Counted from the stretch's first letter, positions 7,780-16,320 are shown. The stretch is 64,000 bases of DNA from JAFAYN01 sp963733105 (GCA_963733105.1 CAVTCB010000010.1:434001-498000), one strand, 5' to 3'. Translations and numbers: made by a program. The notes: a model not told the origin generated them from the sequence alone.

Positions 7780-10194
7780 ATGAGATTCCACCACCGGCTG
7801 GTCCTCGCCGCGATCGCCGCGGCCCTCGCGCCCTCCCCCGCCGCCGCGCAGGCGGACACCCTCCGCGCGCCGGGGCTGCGCCAGCCGGTGGAGATCGTCC
7901 GCGACCGGTGGGGCGTCGGGCACGTGTACGCCCGCAACACGCACGACCTCTTCTTCGCGCAGGGCTACAACGCCGCGCGCGACCGGCTCTTCCAGCTGGA
8001 GATGTGGCGGCGGCAGGCGACGGGGACGCTGGCCGAGGTGCTGGGGCGGCGGGAGCTGAAGCGCGACGTGGGGGCGCGCCTCCTCGCCTTCCGCGGCGAC
8101 ATGCGGCGCGAGCTGGCGCACTACCACCCGCAGGGGGCGGAGATCGTCGGCGCCTTCGTGGAGGGGGTCAACGCCCGCGTCGCCGAGACCGAGCGCGACC
8201 CCTCGCTCCTCCCCCCCGAGTTCGCCCTCCTGGGGATGAAGCCCGGGCGCTGGACCCCCGAGGTGGTGGTGTCGCGCCACAACGGGCTCTTCCGCAACGT
8301 GGGGCAGGAGGTGTCGCTCGCCCAGGCCGTGCGGATGCTGGGGCCCGCCGCCGTGCAGGACTATTCCGGCTTCGGGCCGGGCGACCCCGGGCTGGCGCTG
8401 GACCCCGCGCTCGACGGGGTGCCGATCACCGCGCGCGTCACCGAGCTGTACGACGCCTCCCGCGCCCCCGTCCGCTTCCTCCCGGAGGACGTCGTCCCCG
8501 CCCACCGCGCCGGCGGCGCGGCGCTCGCCCGGCTCGCCGCCGCGCTCCCCGCGCGCGAGGACGGCGAGCCCGCGCCCCTGGACGGGAGCAACAACTGGGT
8601 GGTGGCCGGGAGCCGCACCGCCAGCGGGCTCCCCCTCCTCGCCAACGACCCGCACCGGGCGGTGCAGCTCCCCTCGCTGCGCTACTGGGTGCACCTGTCC
8701 GCGCCGGGGTGGAACGTGGTGGGCGGCGGCGAGCCCGCGCTCCCCGGCGTCTCCATCGGGCACAACGAGCACGGCGCCTGGGGGCTCACCATCTTCGGGC
8801 TGGACCACGAGGACCTGTACGTCTACCGGACCGACCCCGCCGACCCGTCGCGCTACCGCTACCGCGGCGGCTGGGAGCGGATGCGGGTCGTGCGCGACAC
8901 CGTGCGGGTGAAGGGGGAGGCGCCCGTCGTCGTGGAGCACAGGTACACCAGGCACGGGCCGGTGCTGCACCAGGACACCGCCGCGGGCCGGGCGTACGCG
9001 CTGCGGGCGGCGTGGCTGGAGCCGGGGACGGCCCCGTACCTGGCCTCGCTGCGGATGGGGCAGGCGCGGAGCTGGGAGGAGTTCCGCAGGGCGTGCGAGT
9101 ACGCGCTCACCCCCGCGGAGAACATGGTGTGGGCGGACGTGGCGGGGCGCGTCGGCTGGCAGGCCGCGGGGATCGCGCCGGTGCGGAGGGGGTGGAGCGG
9201 GATGCTTCCCGTCCCGGGCGACGGGCGCTACGAGTGGGGCGGCTTCCTCCCCGCGCGGGAGCTCCCGCACGTGCTCGACCCGGCCAAGGGGTTCTGGGCC
9301 ACCGCCAACGAGGACAACGTCCCCGCGGGCTACCCGCGCCTGGACGCCGTGGGCCGCTCCTGGGCCGACCCGTACCGGAGGATGCGCATCGACGAGGTGC
9401 TGGGCGCGGGTCGGGGACTGACGGTGCGCGACATGGCCGCGCTCCAGCAGGACCGGCTCTCCATTCCCGCCCGGGCGCTGGTCCCCCTCCTGCGCGGCGC
9501 CGCCCCCGCGGACCCGCTGGCCGGGCGCGCCCGGGAGCTCCTCCTGGGGTGGGACTTCCGCATGGACGCCGCCTCGGTGCCCGCCGCGGTCTACGCGATG
9601 TGGGAGCGGCGGCTGGCGCGCAACGTCCGCGACCGCCTCCTCCCCGAGCCCGCGCGCCCGCTCCTGGGCGGCGTGCCGATGGACCGGCTGGTGGCGTGGA
9701 TGACGGCGCCCGACGCGCGCTTCGGCGCCCGCCCCGCGGCGGCGCGCGACTCGCTCCTGGCGCGCAGCCTGGACGAGGCCGTCGCCGAGCTGCGCGGGCG
9801 CCTGGGCCCCGACCCGTCCGCCTGGCGCTACGGGCAGCCCGCGCTCAAGCACGTCCTCCTCCGGCACCCCCTGAGCGCGGCCGTGGACTCCGCCACCCGC
9901 GCCGCCTGGGACCTGGGGCCCCTCCCCCGCGGCGGGAGCGGGCACACCGTGGACGTCACCCCCGGCCCGGAGGCGCACACGCACGGGGCCACCTTCCGCA
10001 TCGTCGCCGACCCGGCGGACTGGGACGCTTCGCTGGGGAGCAACGCCCCCGGCCAGTCCGGCGACCCGCGCAGCCCGCACTACCGCGACCTGTTCGCCCC
10101 CTGGGCCGCCGGCGAGTACTTCCCCGTCCTCTTCTCCCGCGCGAAGGTGGAGGCCGCGGCGGAGCACACCACGGTCCTCCTCCCGGCGCGGTGA
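7780..10194 (+). CDS. Penicillin acylase-family N-terminal nucleophile hydrolase
   Basis: 804 residues from ATG 7780, which has AGGAAAG just upstream. A much longer open frame begins earlier, but this start gives a clean signal peptide (MRFHHRLVLAAIAAALAPSP to about residue 24). The family's autocatalytic cleavage site is visible as DGSNNW, with Ser270 becoming the N-terminal nucleophile of the beta chain. The preceding alpha part begins with the typical R-D-R-W-G-V-G-H-V-Y. Acts outside the cytoplasm on amide bonds, for example in acyl-homoserine lactones or beta-lactam side chains. The actual substrate is not predictable here. Its end lies in a 63-bp tandem duplication. Confidence 0.92.
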   Translation: MRFHHRLVLAAIAAALAPSPAAAQADTLRAPGLRQPVEIVRDRWGVGHVYARNTHDLFFAQGYNAARDRLFQLEMWRRQATGTLAEVLGRRELKRDVGARLLAFRGDMRRELAHYHPQGAEIVGAFVEGVNARVAETERDPSLLPPEFALLGMKPGRWTPEVVVSRHNGLFRNVGQEVSLAQAVRMLGPAAVQDYSGFGPGDPGLALDPALDGVPITARVTELYDASRAPVRFLPEDVVPAHRAGGAALARLAAALPAREDGEPAPLDGSNNWVVAGSRTASGLPLLANDPHRAVQLPSLRYWVHLSAPGWNVVGGGEPALPGVSIGHNEHGAWGLTIFGLDHEDLYVYRTDPADPSRYRYRGGWERMRVVRDTVRVKGEAPVVVEHRYTRHGPVLHQDTAAGRAYALRAAWLEPGTAPYLASLRMGQARSWEEFRRACEYALTPAENMVWADVAGRVGWQAAGIAPVRRGWSGMLPVPGDGRYEWGGFLPARELPHVLDPAKGFWATANEDNVPAGYPRLDAVGRSWADPYRRMRIDEVLGAGRGLTVRDMAALQQDRLSIPARALVPLLRGAAPADPLAGRARELLLGWDFRMDAASVPAAVYAMWERRLARNVRDRLLPEPARPLLGGVPMDRLVAWMTAPDARFGARPAAARDSLLARSLDEAVAELRGRLGPDPSAWRYGQPALKHVLLRHPLSAAVDSATRAAWDLGPLPRGGSGHTVDVTPGPEAHTHGATFRIVADPADWDASLGSNAPGQSGDPRSPHYRDLFAPWAAGEYFPVLFSRAKVEAAAEHTTVLLPAR

Positions 10195-10294
10195 GGCGCG
10201 GTCAGGCGGGCGCGCCGTCCACCCGCTCCACCCACGGTCCTCCTCCCGGCGCGGTGAGACTCGGTCAGGCGGGCGCGCCGTCCACCCGCTCCAC
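10169..10294. repeat. 63-bp tandem duplication across two convergent gene ends
   Basis: Two adjacent copies, period 63, each begin CCACGGTCCTCCTCCCGG and end ACCCGCTCCAC. The first copy contains the last codons and stop of the penicillin acylase-like gene and a second version of the tail of the YbjQ gene. The second copy contains the real YbjQ tail. The copies differ by about two bases, so the event looks recent or is an assembly slip. Confidence 0.9.
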
Positions 10295-10624
10295 GCGCAC
10301 CGCCGTGCCGTAGCACAGCACCTCCGTGGCCGACTGGCCGATCTCCGAGGCGTCGTAGCCGATCCCCACCACGGCGTTGGCGCCCAGCTCCCGCGCGTGC
10401 TCCACCAGCGCCTGCGTGGCCTGCTGGCGCGTCTGCTCGCACATCTCGGTGTACTCCCGGATCTGCCCTCCCACCATCGTCTTCAGCCCGCCCATGAACC
10501 CCTGCGCGATGGTGGGCGCGCGCACGGTCACGCCGCGCACCAGCCCCAGGTAGTCGCGGATGCGCCACCCCTCCAGCGCGAAGGTGGTGGAGAGGATCAT
10601 CCGTTCGGGAGCAGCGTCGGGCAT
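10265..10624 (-). CDS. YbjQ/UPF0145 family heavy-metal-binding-like protein
   Basis: 119 residues with the UPF0145 hallmarks: an N-terminal strand ILSTTF, then VRGVTVRAPT, followed by ELGANAVVGIGYDAS and a terminal strand VLCYGTAVRVE. The family forms pentameric cytoplasmic assemblies; its role is not settled. It is the last gene of a reverse operon, only 7 bases behind the membrane protein gene. Confidence 0.9.
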   Translation of the reverse strand: MPDAAPERMILSTTFALEGWRIRDYLGLVRGVTVRAPTIAQGFMGGLKTMVGGQIREYTEMCEQTRQQATQALVEHARELGANAVVGIGYDASEIGQSATEVLCYGTAVRVERVDGAPA

Positions 10625-10631
10625 GGCGGCC

Positions 10632-11195
10632 TCAGGCGAGCTGGAGGAAGAGGGTGAAGACGTAGGCGCAGAAGAGCAGGAGCACGATCAGGACGTTGGC
10701 GAGGTGGAAGGCGTCGCTCCGCACCCGCGCCGCCGCCGCCGCCATGACGGCGAAGGCCACGCGGAAGCCGGCGTCGGCGTCGGGGCGCACCCCTCCGTCC
10801 CAGGCGTACTCCTGGAGCAGGCTCACCACGGGGAGCGCCGCCAGCAGCACGAAGAACCAGGGGCGGTTCTCGTGGAAGCTGGCCCGCAGGTCCACCTCGT
10901 CCTCCCCCTCCAGGTCCGGCACCAGCACGTACGCCAGCAGGTAGGCGCACACGGGGACCAGCAGGAAGAGCACGAAGGAGAAGAAGTTCCACCCGTCGGC
11001 GTTCCGCCGCTCGAACGCCGCCCACCAGATCTGCACGTGGGCCAGGAAGAGCATCCCCATCCAGAGCAGCGTCGGCGCGTACATCCGCGTCCGCCGCCGC
11101 ATCTGCATCAGCCGCGCGGCGCTGGACAGGAGGTGCGACAGCCCCAGGCCGACGATGATGGACACCAGGACGGAGAGGTATTCGAACTCGGTCAT
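10632..11195 (-). CDS. Multi-pass membrane protein, unknown (187 aa)
   Basis: Not recognised. Five hydrophobic segments are apparent at about residues 5-25, 43-60, 72-93, 112-128 and 163-185, separated by Arg-rich loops (QMRRRTRMY near residue 31). The N-terminus MTEFEYLSVLVSIIVGLGL suggests an integral inner-membrane protein without a signal peptide. It lies 3 bases after the stop of the upstream metallopeptidase-like lipoprotein gene and 7 bases before the YbjQ gene, so the three are probably one transcript. Confidence 0.8.
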   Translation of the reverse strand: MTEFEYLSVLVSIIVGLGLSHLLSSAARLMQMRRRTRMYAPTLLWMGMLFLAHVQIWWAAFERRNADGWNFFSFVLFLLVPVCAYLLAYVLVPDLEGEDEVDLRASFHENRPWFFVLLAALPVVSLLQEYAWDGGVRPDADAGFRVAFAVMAAAAARVRSDAFHLANVLIVLLLFCAYVFTLFLQLA

Positions 11196-11198
11196 GGG

Positions 11199-12035
11199 TC
11201 AGCCTCGCGGCCGGAGGTGGGGCTCCAGGAGCCGGCTCCAGCTCGACTCCACCCGCGCGTACTCCTCCGGGCACCCCTCCGCGCGCCACGCCGGGAGGAA
11301 GTCGTCCGAGACGAAGTCGGCGTGCTTCTCCGGGTTCTGGCCGTACACCCAGCAGGCCACGTTGTAGAAGCGCTGCGGCCCCAGCGAGTGCGTGTCGGCG
11401 AACGCCGTCTCGTCCACCTCCTCCCCCGCTCCCAGCGCCACCACCCCGTTGAGGGCGGCCTGCTCGCCCTCGTCGGTGTCGTTGGTGAGGACGTACGCCG
11501 CGAGCTGGTCCGCGGCGTCCTCCTCGCGCCCGAGCACGGGGAGGTCCAGCACGTCGATCAGCGCGTGCCCCAGCTCGTGGTAGAGGACGAAGTCGGTCGC
11601 ACCGAGCATCGCCTGCGCCCGGAACTCGTCGGTGGGCGCGTCGGCGAACACCTCGCCGAAGTGCTCGAGGATCTCGTAGCACACCACGATGCGCTTCCGG
11701 TCGGGCTCGTAGAAGGCGTTCGCCTCGCCGCACGCGGCGAAGGTCAGCTCCACGTCGTGCGGGAGCACGATCCAGTCGTTCAGCACCTCCGCGCTCCCCT
11801 CCAGGATGCGCGCCTCGCGGACGAAGGCCTCCCACTCCGCGAAGCGCCCGTCCCGCAGTCCGGTGTACACCACCCGGAACCCGCCGCCGACGGCCACCCC
11901 TTCCTGCGCGGGCGCCGCGGGGACGGGCGCCTCCCGCTCCACCACGGCCGCGCGAGGCGCCTCCTGCGCGTCCGGCGCGCAGCCGCAGAGGCCGAGCGCC
12001 AGCGCACACAGGACGAAACGGGTGGTGGAGTGCAT
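11199..12035 (-). CDS. DUF4344-like zinc metallopeptidase lipoprotein
   Basis: 278 residues. The N-terminus is a lipoprotein signal (FVLCALALGLCGCAPDA, lipobox LCGC). A HELGH motif in LYHELGHALIDV, followed about 13 residues later by REEDAADQLA, fits a gluzincin-like metallopeptidase of the DUF4344 type. Exported and probably membrane-anchored. First gene of the reverse-strand trio that ends with the YbjQ gene. Confidence 0.85.
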   Translation of the reverse strand: MHSTTRFVLCALALGLCGCAPDAQEAPRAAVVEREAPVPAAPAQEGVAVGGGFRVVYTGLRDGRFAEWEAFVREARILEGSAEVLNDWIVLPHDVELTFAACGEANAFYEPDRKRIVVCYEILEHFGEVFADAPTDEFRAQAMLGATDFVLYHELGHALIDVLDLPVLGREEDAADQLAAYVLTNDTDEGEQAALNGVVALGAGEEVDETAFADTHSLGPQRFYNVACWVYGQNPEKHADFVSDDFLPAWRAEGCPEEYARVESSWSRLLEPHLRPRG

Positions 12036-12124
12036 GTCCGAGGCGGAAAGTCGCGGCGGGAGGCGGGGGCCTGCTTCGCCCGAAAGCTATCCCGCGGCAT
12101 CGGGGCGAACAAGCAACGCACGCG

Positions 12125-12706
12125 TCAGGTGCTCCGCACGGCCGCCTCCATCGCGCGCAGCGAGTCGCGGGCGAAGCGCACCTGCAGGGCGCGGGCGACG
12201 GGGGAGCCCAGGCGCGCCAGGGGAGCCGCGGGGCGGGAGAAGGAGAACAGCTCGTAGTGCACCGAGTCGTCGTCGCGGCTCCACTCCACGCTGAAGCGCT
12301 CCTCGCCGCGCTCCGCGTGGTCCGCGACGGTCCCGTAGCCGAACCCGGAGCGGCGCACCGGCCCGTCCTCGTCCAGCACGTAGGCGACGCGGCAGGCGTG
12401 CAGGGACCAGAAGCCGAAGTGGCGCACCAGGTTCGCCACCGTGCGCCCCGGCTCCTGCGGCGTGTCGGGCCAGAGCACCCGCACCCACTCCATGTCGTAC
12501 ATGGCCCAGCGCCGCAGCGCCGCCCGCGCGCGGCGGTACGTCTCCGCCCCGGCGCCCAGGCGCACCCGCGCGTGGTTGGGACGGTAGCCGGGCGGCGCCG
12601 TGGTCCCGCGGCTGGCGCCCACCTCCGGGTAGGTGAACGCCGCGCCCTCGCGCTCCGCGACGAAGCGGCGCATCTCGCCCTCGGTGGGCCGGTGGAGGAG
12701 GAACAT
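12125..12706 (-). CDS. DUF1990 family protein
   Basis: 193 residues from ATG 12706. The open frame extends far upstream, but this start gives a full-length domain. The protein shows the pattern of the DUF1990 family: FTYPEVGASRG near the start, YRRARAALRRWAMYD in the middle, and GFGYGTVADHAERGEERFSV towards the end. The family has a compact beta-rich fold of unknown function. It is divergent from the peptidase-like lipoprotein at 12764, leaving only 57 bases for both promoters. Confidence 0.85.
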   Translation of the reverse strand: MFLLHRPTEGEMRRFVAEREGAAFTYPEVGASRGTTAPPGYRPNHARVRLGAGAETYRRARAALRRWAMYDMEWVRVLWPDTPQEPGRTVANLVRHFGFWSLHACRVAYVLDEDGPVRRSGFGYGTVADHAERGEERFSVEWSRDDDSVHYELFSFSRPAAPLARLGSPVARALQVRFARDSLRAMEAAVRST

Positions 12707-12763
12707 GCGCCCGGACCCGGCAAGGGGCGGGCCGGCGCGGGGCGGACGCACTATCTTGGGGGG

Positions 12764-13591
12764 ATGAAGCGGACGCTGCTCCTCCTCCTGCTCCTCGCCT
12801 GCGCCCCCGGCTGCCGGGCTCCCGACCGCGCCGCCGACCCGGCCGCGCACCCGCCGGGCGCCGTCCGCGACGCGCTCGCCGACCCGGGGCGCCGCTGGGT
12901 CTCGGCCGACACCCCGCACTTCCACCTCCACGCGCCGCGCGGCTCGCACGCGGCGCCCCGGCTCCGCCGGCTGGGCGCGGAGGCCGAGCGGGCCCGGAGC
13001 GCCGGCCTGGCCCTGCTCGGCGCGCGCGACGGCCCGCGGATGGAGCTGGTGTTCGTGGACAGCCGGGCGGAGATGGCCCGCTACGTGGGGCGCCCCGTGG
13101 GGGGGATGGGGATCGTGGAGCAGGACGCCGCCTTCTTCGTGCACGACTCCGCGCGCGGCGCCGCGCTCCGCCACGAGGTCATGCACGTGCTCTCCTGGCG
13201 CGCCTGGGGGCCGGCGTGGGACCGGGTGCTGAGCGAGGGGGTCGCCACCTACGCCGCGGGCGGCTGCCGCGGCCACGGCTTCCACGACCTCGCCGCCGCG
13301 CTCCGCCGCGACGGGAAGTGGGCGCCGCTGGAGGAGCTGGACGAGCGCTTCGGCGGGGTGGACGACCTGGCGTCGTACCTCCTGGGGGCCAGCCTGGTGG
13401 GCTACGTCCGGGAGCGCTGGGGGATGGCGGCGGTGCGGGGGCTGTGGACCCGCGGGCTCGGCCGCTCGCGCGAGGTGGTGGGGATGGACCGGGAGGCGCT
13501 GGAGGCCGGGTGGAAGCGACACCTCGAACGGGAGGCCAGCCCCGTCCCGCCCGGGTGGGAGGCCGCCGTCCTCGCGCGCGGCTGCGAGTAG
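12764..13591 (+). CDS. Lipoprotein with peptidase-MA-like HExxH domain
   Basis: 275 residues from ATG 12764, with a GGGGGG stretch immediately before it. The signal MKRTLLLLLLLACAPGCRAP carries a lipobox ending in Cys17. The HEVMH in LRHEVMHVLS gives the HExxH zinc site, and SEGVATYAAG about 30 residues later supplies the downstream glutamate typical of gluzincins. Probable envelope-anchored peptidase or peptidase-like protein. The following DUF1569 gene is 78 bases downstream and may be co-transcribed. Confidence 0.82.
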   Translation: MKRTLLLLLLLACAPGCRAPDRAADPAAHPPGAVRDALADPGRRWVSADTPHFHLHAPRGSHAAPRLRRLGAEAERARSAGLALLGARDGPRMELVFVDSRAEMARYVGRPVGGMGIVEQDAAFFVHDSARGAALRHEVMHVLSWRAWGPAWDRVLSEGVATYAAGGCRGHGFHDLAAALRRDGKWAPLEELDERFGGVDDLASYLLGASLVGYVRERWGMAAVRGLWTRGLGRSREVVGMDREALEAGWKRHLEREASPVPPGWEAAVLARGCE

Positions 13592-13669
13592 AGACCGTTG
13601 TCCCCCCGCCCGGCGCGACGCAGATTGGGAGCGCCCGCCCTCCACCCCTCCTCCCGGAGAACCCCGTCC

Positions 13670-14116
13670 ATGAAGTCGCTCTTCGACGAACGCGCCCGCG
13701 CCGGGATGCTCGACCGCGTCGCCCGGCTCACCCCCGGGCACCACGGGCTGTGGGGACGCATGAACGCGGGCCAGATGCTGGTCCACACCGCCGACCAGCT
13801 CCGCATGGCCCTCGGCGACCTCCCGTGCCGGCCCCTGCCCACCCCCTTCCGCTACCCGGTCCTGAAGCAGATCGTCGTCTACTGGCTCCCCTGGCCGAAG
13901 GGGACGCCCACCGCCCCGGAGCTCAGGCCCCGCCCCTTCGAGGGTGACTGGGAGGCGGCGCGCGCCTCGCTCCGCGAGCAGGTCGGGCGCTTCGCCGGGC
14001 GGACGCCGCGCGACGCCTGGCCCGAGCACCCCGCCTTCGGACGGCTCAGCGGGCGGGCGTGGGGCGTCCTGTCCTGGCGCCACCTGGACCACCACCTCCG
14101 CCAGTTCGGCGTGTAG
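13670..14116 (+). CDS. DinB-like DUF1569 protein
   Basis: 148 residues from ATG 13670 (GGAGAACCCC upstream). MKSLFDERARAGMLDRVARL and GRMNAGQMLVHTADQLRM give the four-helix DinB/DUF1569 pattern, with histidines at HTADQ and near the C-terminus (SWRHLDHHLRQFGV) that would bind a divalent metal. Members are often thiol-dependent transferases or of unknown role. A strong hairpin terminator follows. Confidence 0.85.
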   Translation: MKSLFDERARAGMLDRVARLTPGHHGLWGRMNAGQMLVHTADQLRMALGDLPCRPLPTPFRYPVLKQIVVYWLPWPKGTPTAPELRPRPFEGDWEAARASLREQVGRFAGRTPRDAWPEHPAFGRLSGRAWGVLSWRHLDHHLRQFGV

Positions 14117-14135
14117 CCGCGCTCCCGCACGCGCG

Positions 14136-14166
14136 GAGGGGCCCGCGGCGTCGCCGCGGGCCCCTC
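14136..14166 (+). terminator. GC-rich hairpin terminator
   Basis: GAGGGGCCCGCGG pairs perfectly with CCGCGGGCCCCTC around a short CGTCG loop, 20 bases after the DUF1569 stop. There is no T-tract, as is common in this GC-rich DNA, so it may act bidirectionally or with Rho. Confidence 0.75.
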
Positions 14167-14226
14167 AGGGCATCTGCGTGTGGGTCGTCGGCGGCTCCTA
14201 GGTCCTGCTGAACTCACCGTACGGGA

Positions 14227-14366
14227 AGCAGTTGCGTGAGGGATGCGAGCCCGAAGGGGCGAGACCCGGCGCAGTTTGCCGGGTCTCGACTCCGTTGGGA
14301 ACGGTTGTATCGTTCCCTACGGAGCCGCAGCCCGACCCCGCGCCAGCGGGGGCACGCCCGAACCCC
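14227..14366 (-). repeat. Multi-hairpin interspersed element, copy 2 (3' of the AP2 gene)
   Basis: Sense strand is the reverse strand. The element begins about 17 bases after the AP2-gene stop. Stems: CCCCGC/GCGGGG with a TGGC loop; CTCCGT-GGGAACG/CGTTCCC-ACGGAG with a GATACAAC loop; ACCCGGC/GCCGGGT with an AAACTGC loop; then CCCCTTCGGG. Compared with the other copies the second stem has different base pairs but still pairs fully. Confidence 0.88.
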
Positions 14367-14382
14367 ACCCCTTACACCCTCC

Positions 14383-15147
14383 TCACACCCGCCCCAGCCG
14401 CCGCGCCCGGTAGCGGTCCCCCAGGAAGCGCGCCTTCATCAGCTCCAGCTCCTCGGGCGTCAGCTCGGTGACCGGCTTGTTGAACAGCTCCTCCACCGGC
14501 GCCTCCGGGGCCGTCGCCTCCTCCACCACCTCCGGGGCGGGCGCCAGCCGCACCACTTCCACGCGGGCCGGGGTGCTCCCCGACAGCCGCGGCCGGTCGC
14601 GCTCCTTGAGCGCGGCCGGGTGCGCCACCAGCCGGCGGCGGCGCGTGCGCGGCGGGAAGTTGAGCACCGCCAGGTCGCCGAACTCCGCCCGCGCCGCCTC
14701 GTCGTAGGCGCGCGCCGCCTCCCGCTCCCCCTCCTCCCCCGCCGCGAAGAAGCCCAGGTGGCGCAGCTTCCCGTTCACGCGGAGGTACGCCTGCCACATC
14801 CCCTTGGCCCGGTTCCACCCCACCCCGCGGAACTCCGAGGAGCCCCCCTTCTTGGTCCGCTGGCGGGGGCGGAAGCGGGCGTCCACCACCACCAGGTTAT
14901 CGCGCGTGCAGTTGGCCGGGTCGCCGTCGCGGAAGATCACCTGCCGGTCGTCCGTCACCCCCGCCACCGCGCGGTGCAGGAGGATGGTGCGGTGCGTCTT
15001 CCCCCCCGAGCGCTCCTCCCGCGGGATCAGCTCCTTGCGGTAGGCCCGCCCGTTCCGGAACTGGCACCACGTGAACCCGGCCAGGCGCTCGTGGTCCTCG
15101 TCGCTCACCCGGACCTGCGCTCCGTTGTTCAGCTCGATCACGTTCAT
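14383..15147 (-). CDS. AP2-domain protein (HNH/homing-endonuclease-like)
   Basis: 254 residues from ATG 15147. The N-terminal 100 residues resemble the HNH-associated part of phage-type homing endonucleases: FTWCQFRNGRAYRK, LLHRAVAG, then DGDPANCTRDNL in place of the usual N-G-N-x-L-D-N-R-x-x-N-L. Residues about 105-160 are an AP2 DNA-binding domain (SEFRGVGWNRAKGMW, RHLGFFAAGEEGEREAARAY). The C-terminal tail is Pro/Glu-rich and ends LTPEELELMKARFLGDRY. Genuine AP2-HNH enzymes are mobile; here the HNH core appears degenerate, so it may act as a DNA-binding regulator. A structured repeat copy follows at once. Confidence 0.8.
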   Translation of the reverse strand: MNVIELNNGAQVRVSDEDHERLAGFTWCQFRNGRAYRKELIPREERSGGKTHRTILLHRAVAGVTDDRQVIFRDGDPANCTRDNLVVVDARFRPRQRTKKGGSSEFRGVGWNRAKGMWQAYLRVNGKLRHLGFFAAGEEGEREAARAYDEAARAEFGDLAVLNFPPRTRRRRLVAHPAALKERDRPRLSGSTPARVEVVRLAPAPEVVEEATAPEAPVEELFNKPVTELTPEELELMKARFLGDRYRARRLGRV

Positions 15148-15387
15148 GGCGGTTTCGGCCCGGCGGCCTTGCAAGAGGTCCTCGCCCCGCGGGGACGCAA
15201 TGGCCCGGCGGGTGTCCGTGTGGTGTTCCTGCGTTTGCGGTACCGGGGGGGTCCAGCGAGCTGCTTCCGGCCGGCCCCGGCGCATACTCACAAAGCGTGC
15301 CGGAGCGGACGGCGCCGCGCGCGGCCCGCTCCGTGCGGTCCGCCCGCGTGCCCGGCCCGGCCTTTTCCCCCTCTCCCCCGGAGCCCG

Positions 15388-15807
15388 ATGGAGGTGCGCG
15401 GCGTGCTGGAGACCTGCCTGTACGCCTCCGACCTGGAGGCCGCCGAGCGGTTCTACGCCGACGTCGTCGGGCTGGAGGTGCATGTGCGCGTGGAGGGGCG
15501 GCACGTCTTCTTCCGCTGCGGCGCGGGGATGCTCCTGGTGTTCCAGCCGGAGCGCACCGCGACGGAGCAGACGCACGTGGGCGGGAGCCCCGTTCCGGTG
15601 CACGGCGCGCGCGGGGCGGGGCACGTGGCCTTCGCCGTCCCCGCCGCCGGGCTGGACGCCTGGCGCGCGCGGCTGGAGCGGCTGGGCGTCTCCGTGGAGT
15701 CGGAGGTGGAGTGGCCGCGGGGAGGGCGCTCGCTGTACCTGCGAGACCCCGCCGGCAACAGCGTGGAGCTGGCCCCGCCGTCCATCTGGGGACTGGACGG
15801 GGAGTAG
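15388..15807 (+). CDS. Glyoxalase/bleomycin-resistance (VOC) family protein
   Basis: 139 residues. Two beta-alpha-beta-beta-beta units are apparent: LETCLYASDLEAAERFYADV opens the first, and HVAFAVPAAGLDAWRARL opens the second. SLYLRDPAGNSVELAPP is the typical VOC ending with a metal-ligand glutamate. Cytoplasmic; substrate unknown. It is followed 25 bases later by the cysteine-rich protein and may share its transcript. Confidence 0.9.
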   Translation: MEVRGVLETCLYASDLEAAERFYADVVGLEVHVRVEGRHVFFRCGAGMLLVFQPERTATEQTHVGGSPVPVHGARGAGHVAFAVPAAGLDAWRARLERLGVSVESEVEWPRGGRSLYLRDPAGNSVELAPPSIWGLDGE

Positions 15808-15832
15808 CGGACCCTTACGCGAGGAGGCGGAG

Positions 15833-16102
15833 ATGGCGAAGTGCGAGGTGTGCGGGAACGACTACTACCTTTCCTTCGAGGTGGTCACCGCGGGCGAGCG
15901 GCACGTGTTCGACAGCTTCGAGTGCGCCATCCACAGGCTGGCGCCGGTGTGCGCGCACTGCGGGTGCAAGGTGCTGGGCCACGGCGTGGAGGCCAACGGC
16001 ACCTTCTACTGCTGCGCGCACTGCGCCCGCCACGAGGGCGCCTCCGACGTCGCCGACCACTCGGCCACGTCGCCGCACGGGCTGGAGACGGCGGGCGAGT
16101 AG
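15833..16102 (+). CDS. Small cysteine-rich metal-binding protein (bacterial metallothionein-like)
   Basis: 89 residues with nine cysteines arranged as CEVC, FEC, VCAHCGC and YCCAHC, plus nearby histidines. This pattern matches the prokaryotic metallothionein-like family and would bind Zn or Cd. A GAGGAGGCGGAG purine tract just before ATG 15833 is a strong ribosome-binding site. A divergent copy of the multi-hairpin family begins about 24 bases after the stop. Confidence 0.82.
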   Translation: MAKCEVCGNDYYLSFEVVTAGERHVFDSFECAIHRLAPVCAHCGCKVLGHGVEANGTFYCCAHCARHEGASDVADHSATSPHGLETAGE

Positions 16103-16125
16103 TCCTTTCCGCTTGGGGCCCTTCC

Positions 16126-16244
16126 GGAGACCGGCGGAAACGGCCCCGCCGGTCTCCTACAGGGGGGCGGCGAGCCTGCCGATACTACAGGCAGTCTCCC
16201 CGCCCCGGAGGGAGCCCCGCCAAACCACCGGCGGGTCTCCCTCC
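16126..16244 (+). repeat. Divergent multi-hairpin element, 3' of the metallothionein-like gene
   Basis: Three consecutive hairpins. Arms GGAGACCGGCGG/CCGCCGGTCTCC enclose AAACGGCC. Arms CCTGCC/GGCAG enclose GATACTACA, within longer flanking arms. Arms GGAGGGAGCCCCGCC/GGCGGGTCTCCCTCC enclose AAACCACC. The GATACnAC and AAACyNC loops and the GAG-x-CCCG...CGGGTCTC framework are the same as in the four closer copies, although stem sequences differ. Confidence 0.7.
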
Positions 16245-16320
16245 GTCACGGATCATCCGGGTACCGCGGGAACTGCAACTGCAGGCTGTCCCCTGTCCCC
16301 TGTTCCCTGTCCCCTGCCGT

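Noticed and set aside
7771..10167. Reverse open frame over the penicillin acylase-like gene
   Set aside because: Antisense shadow; low-complexity Gly/Arg/Val/His composition and no motifs.
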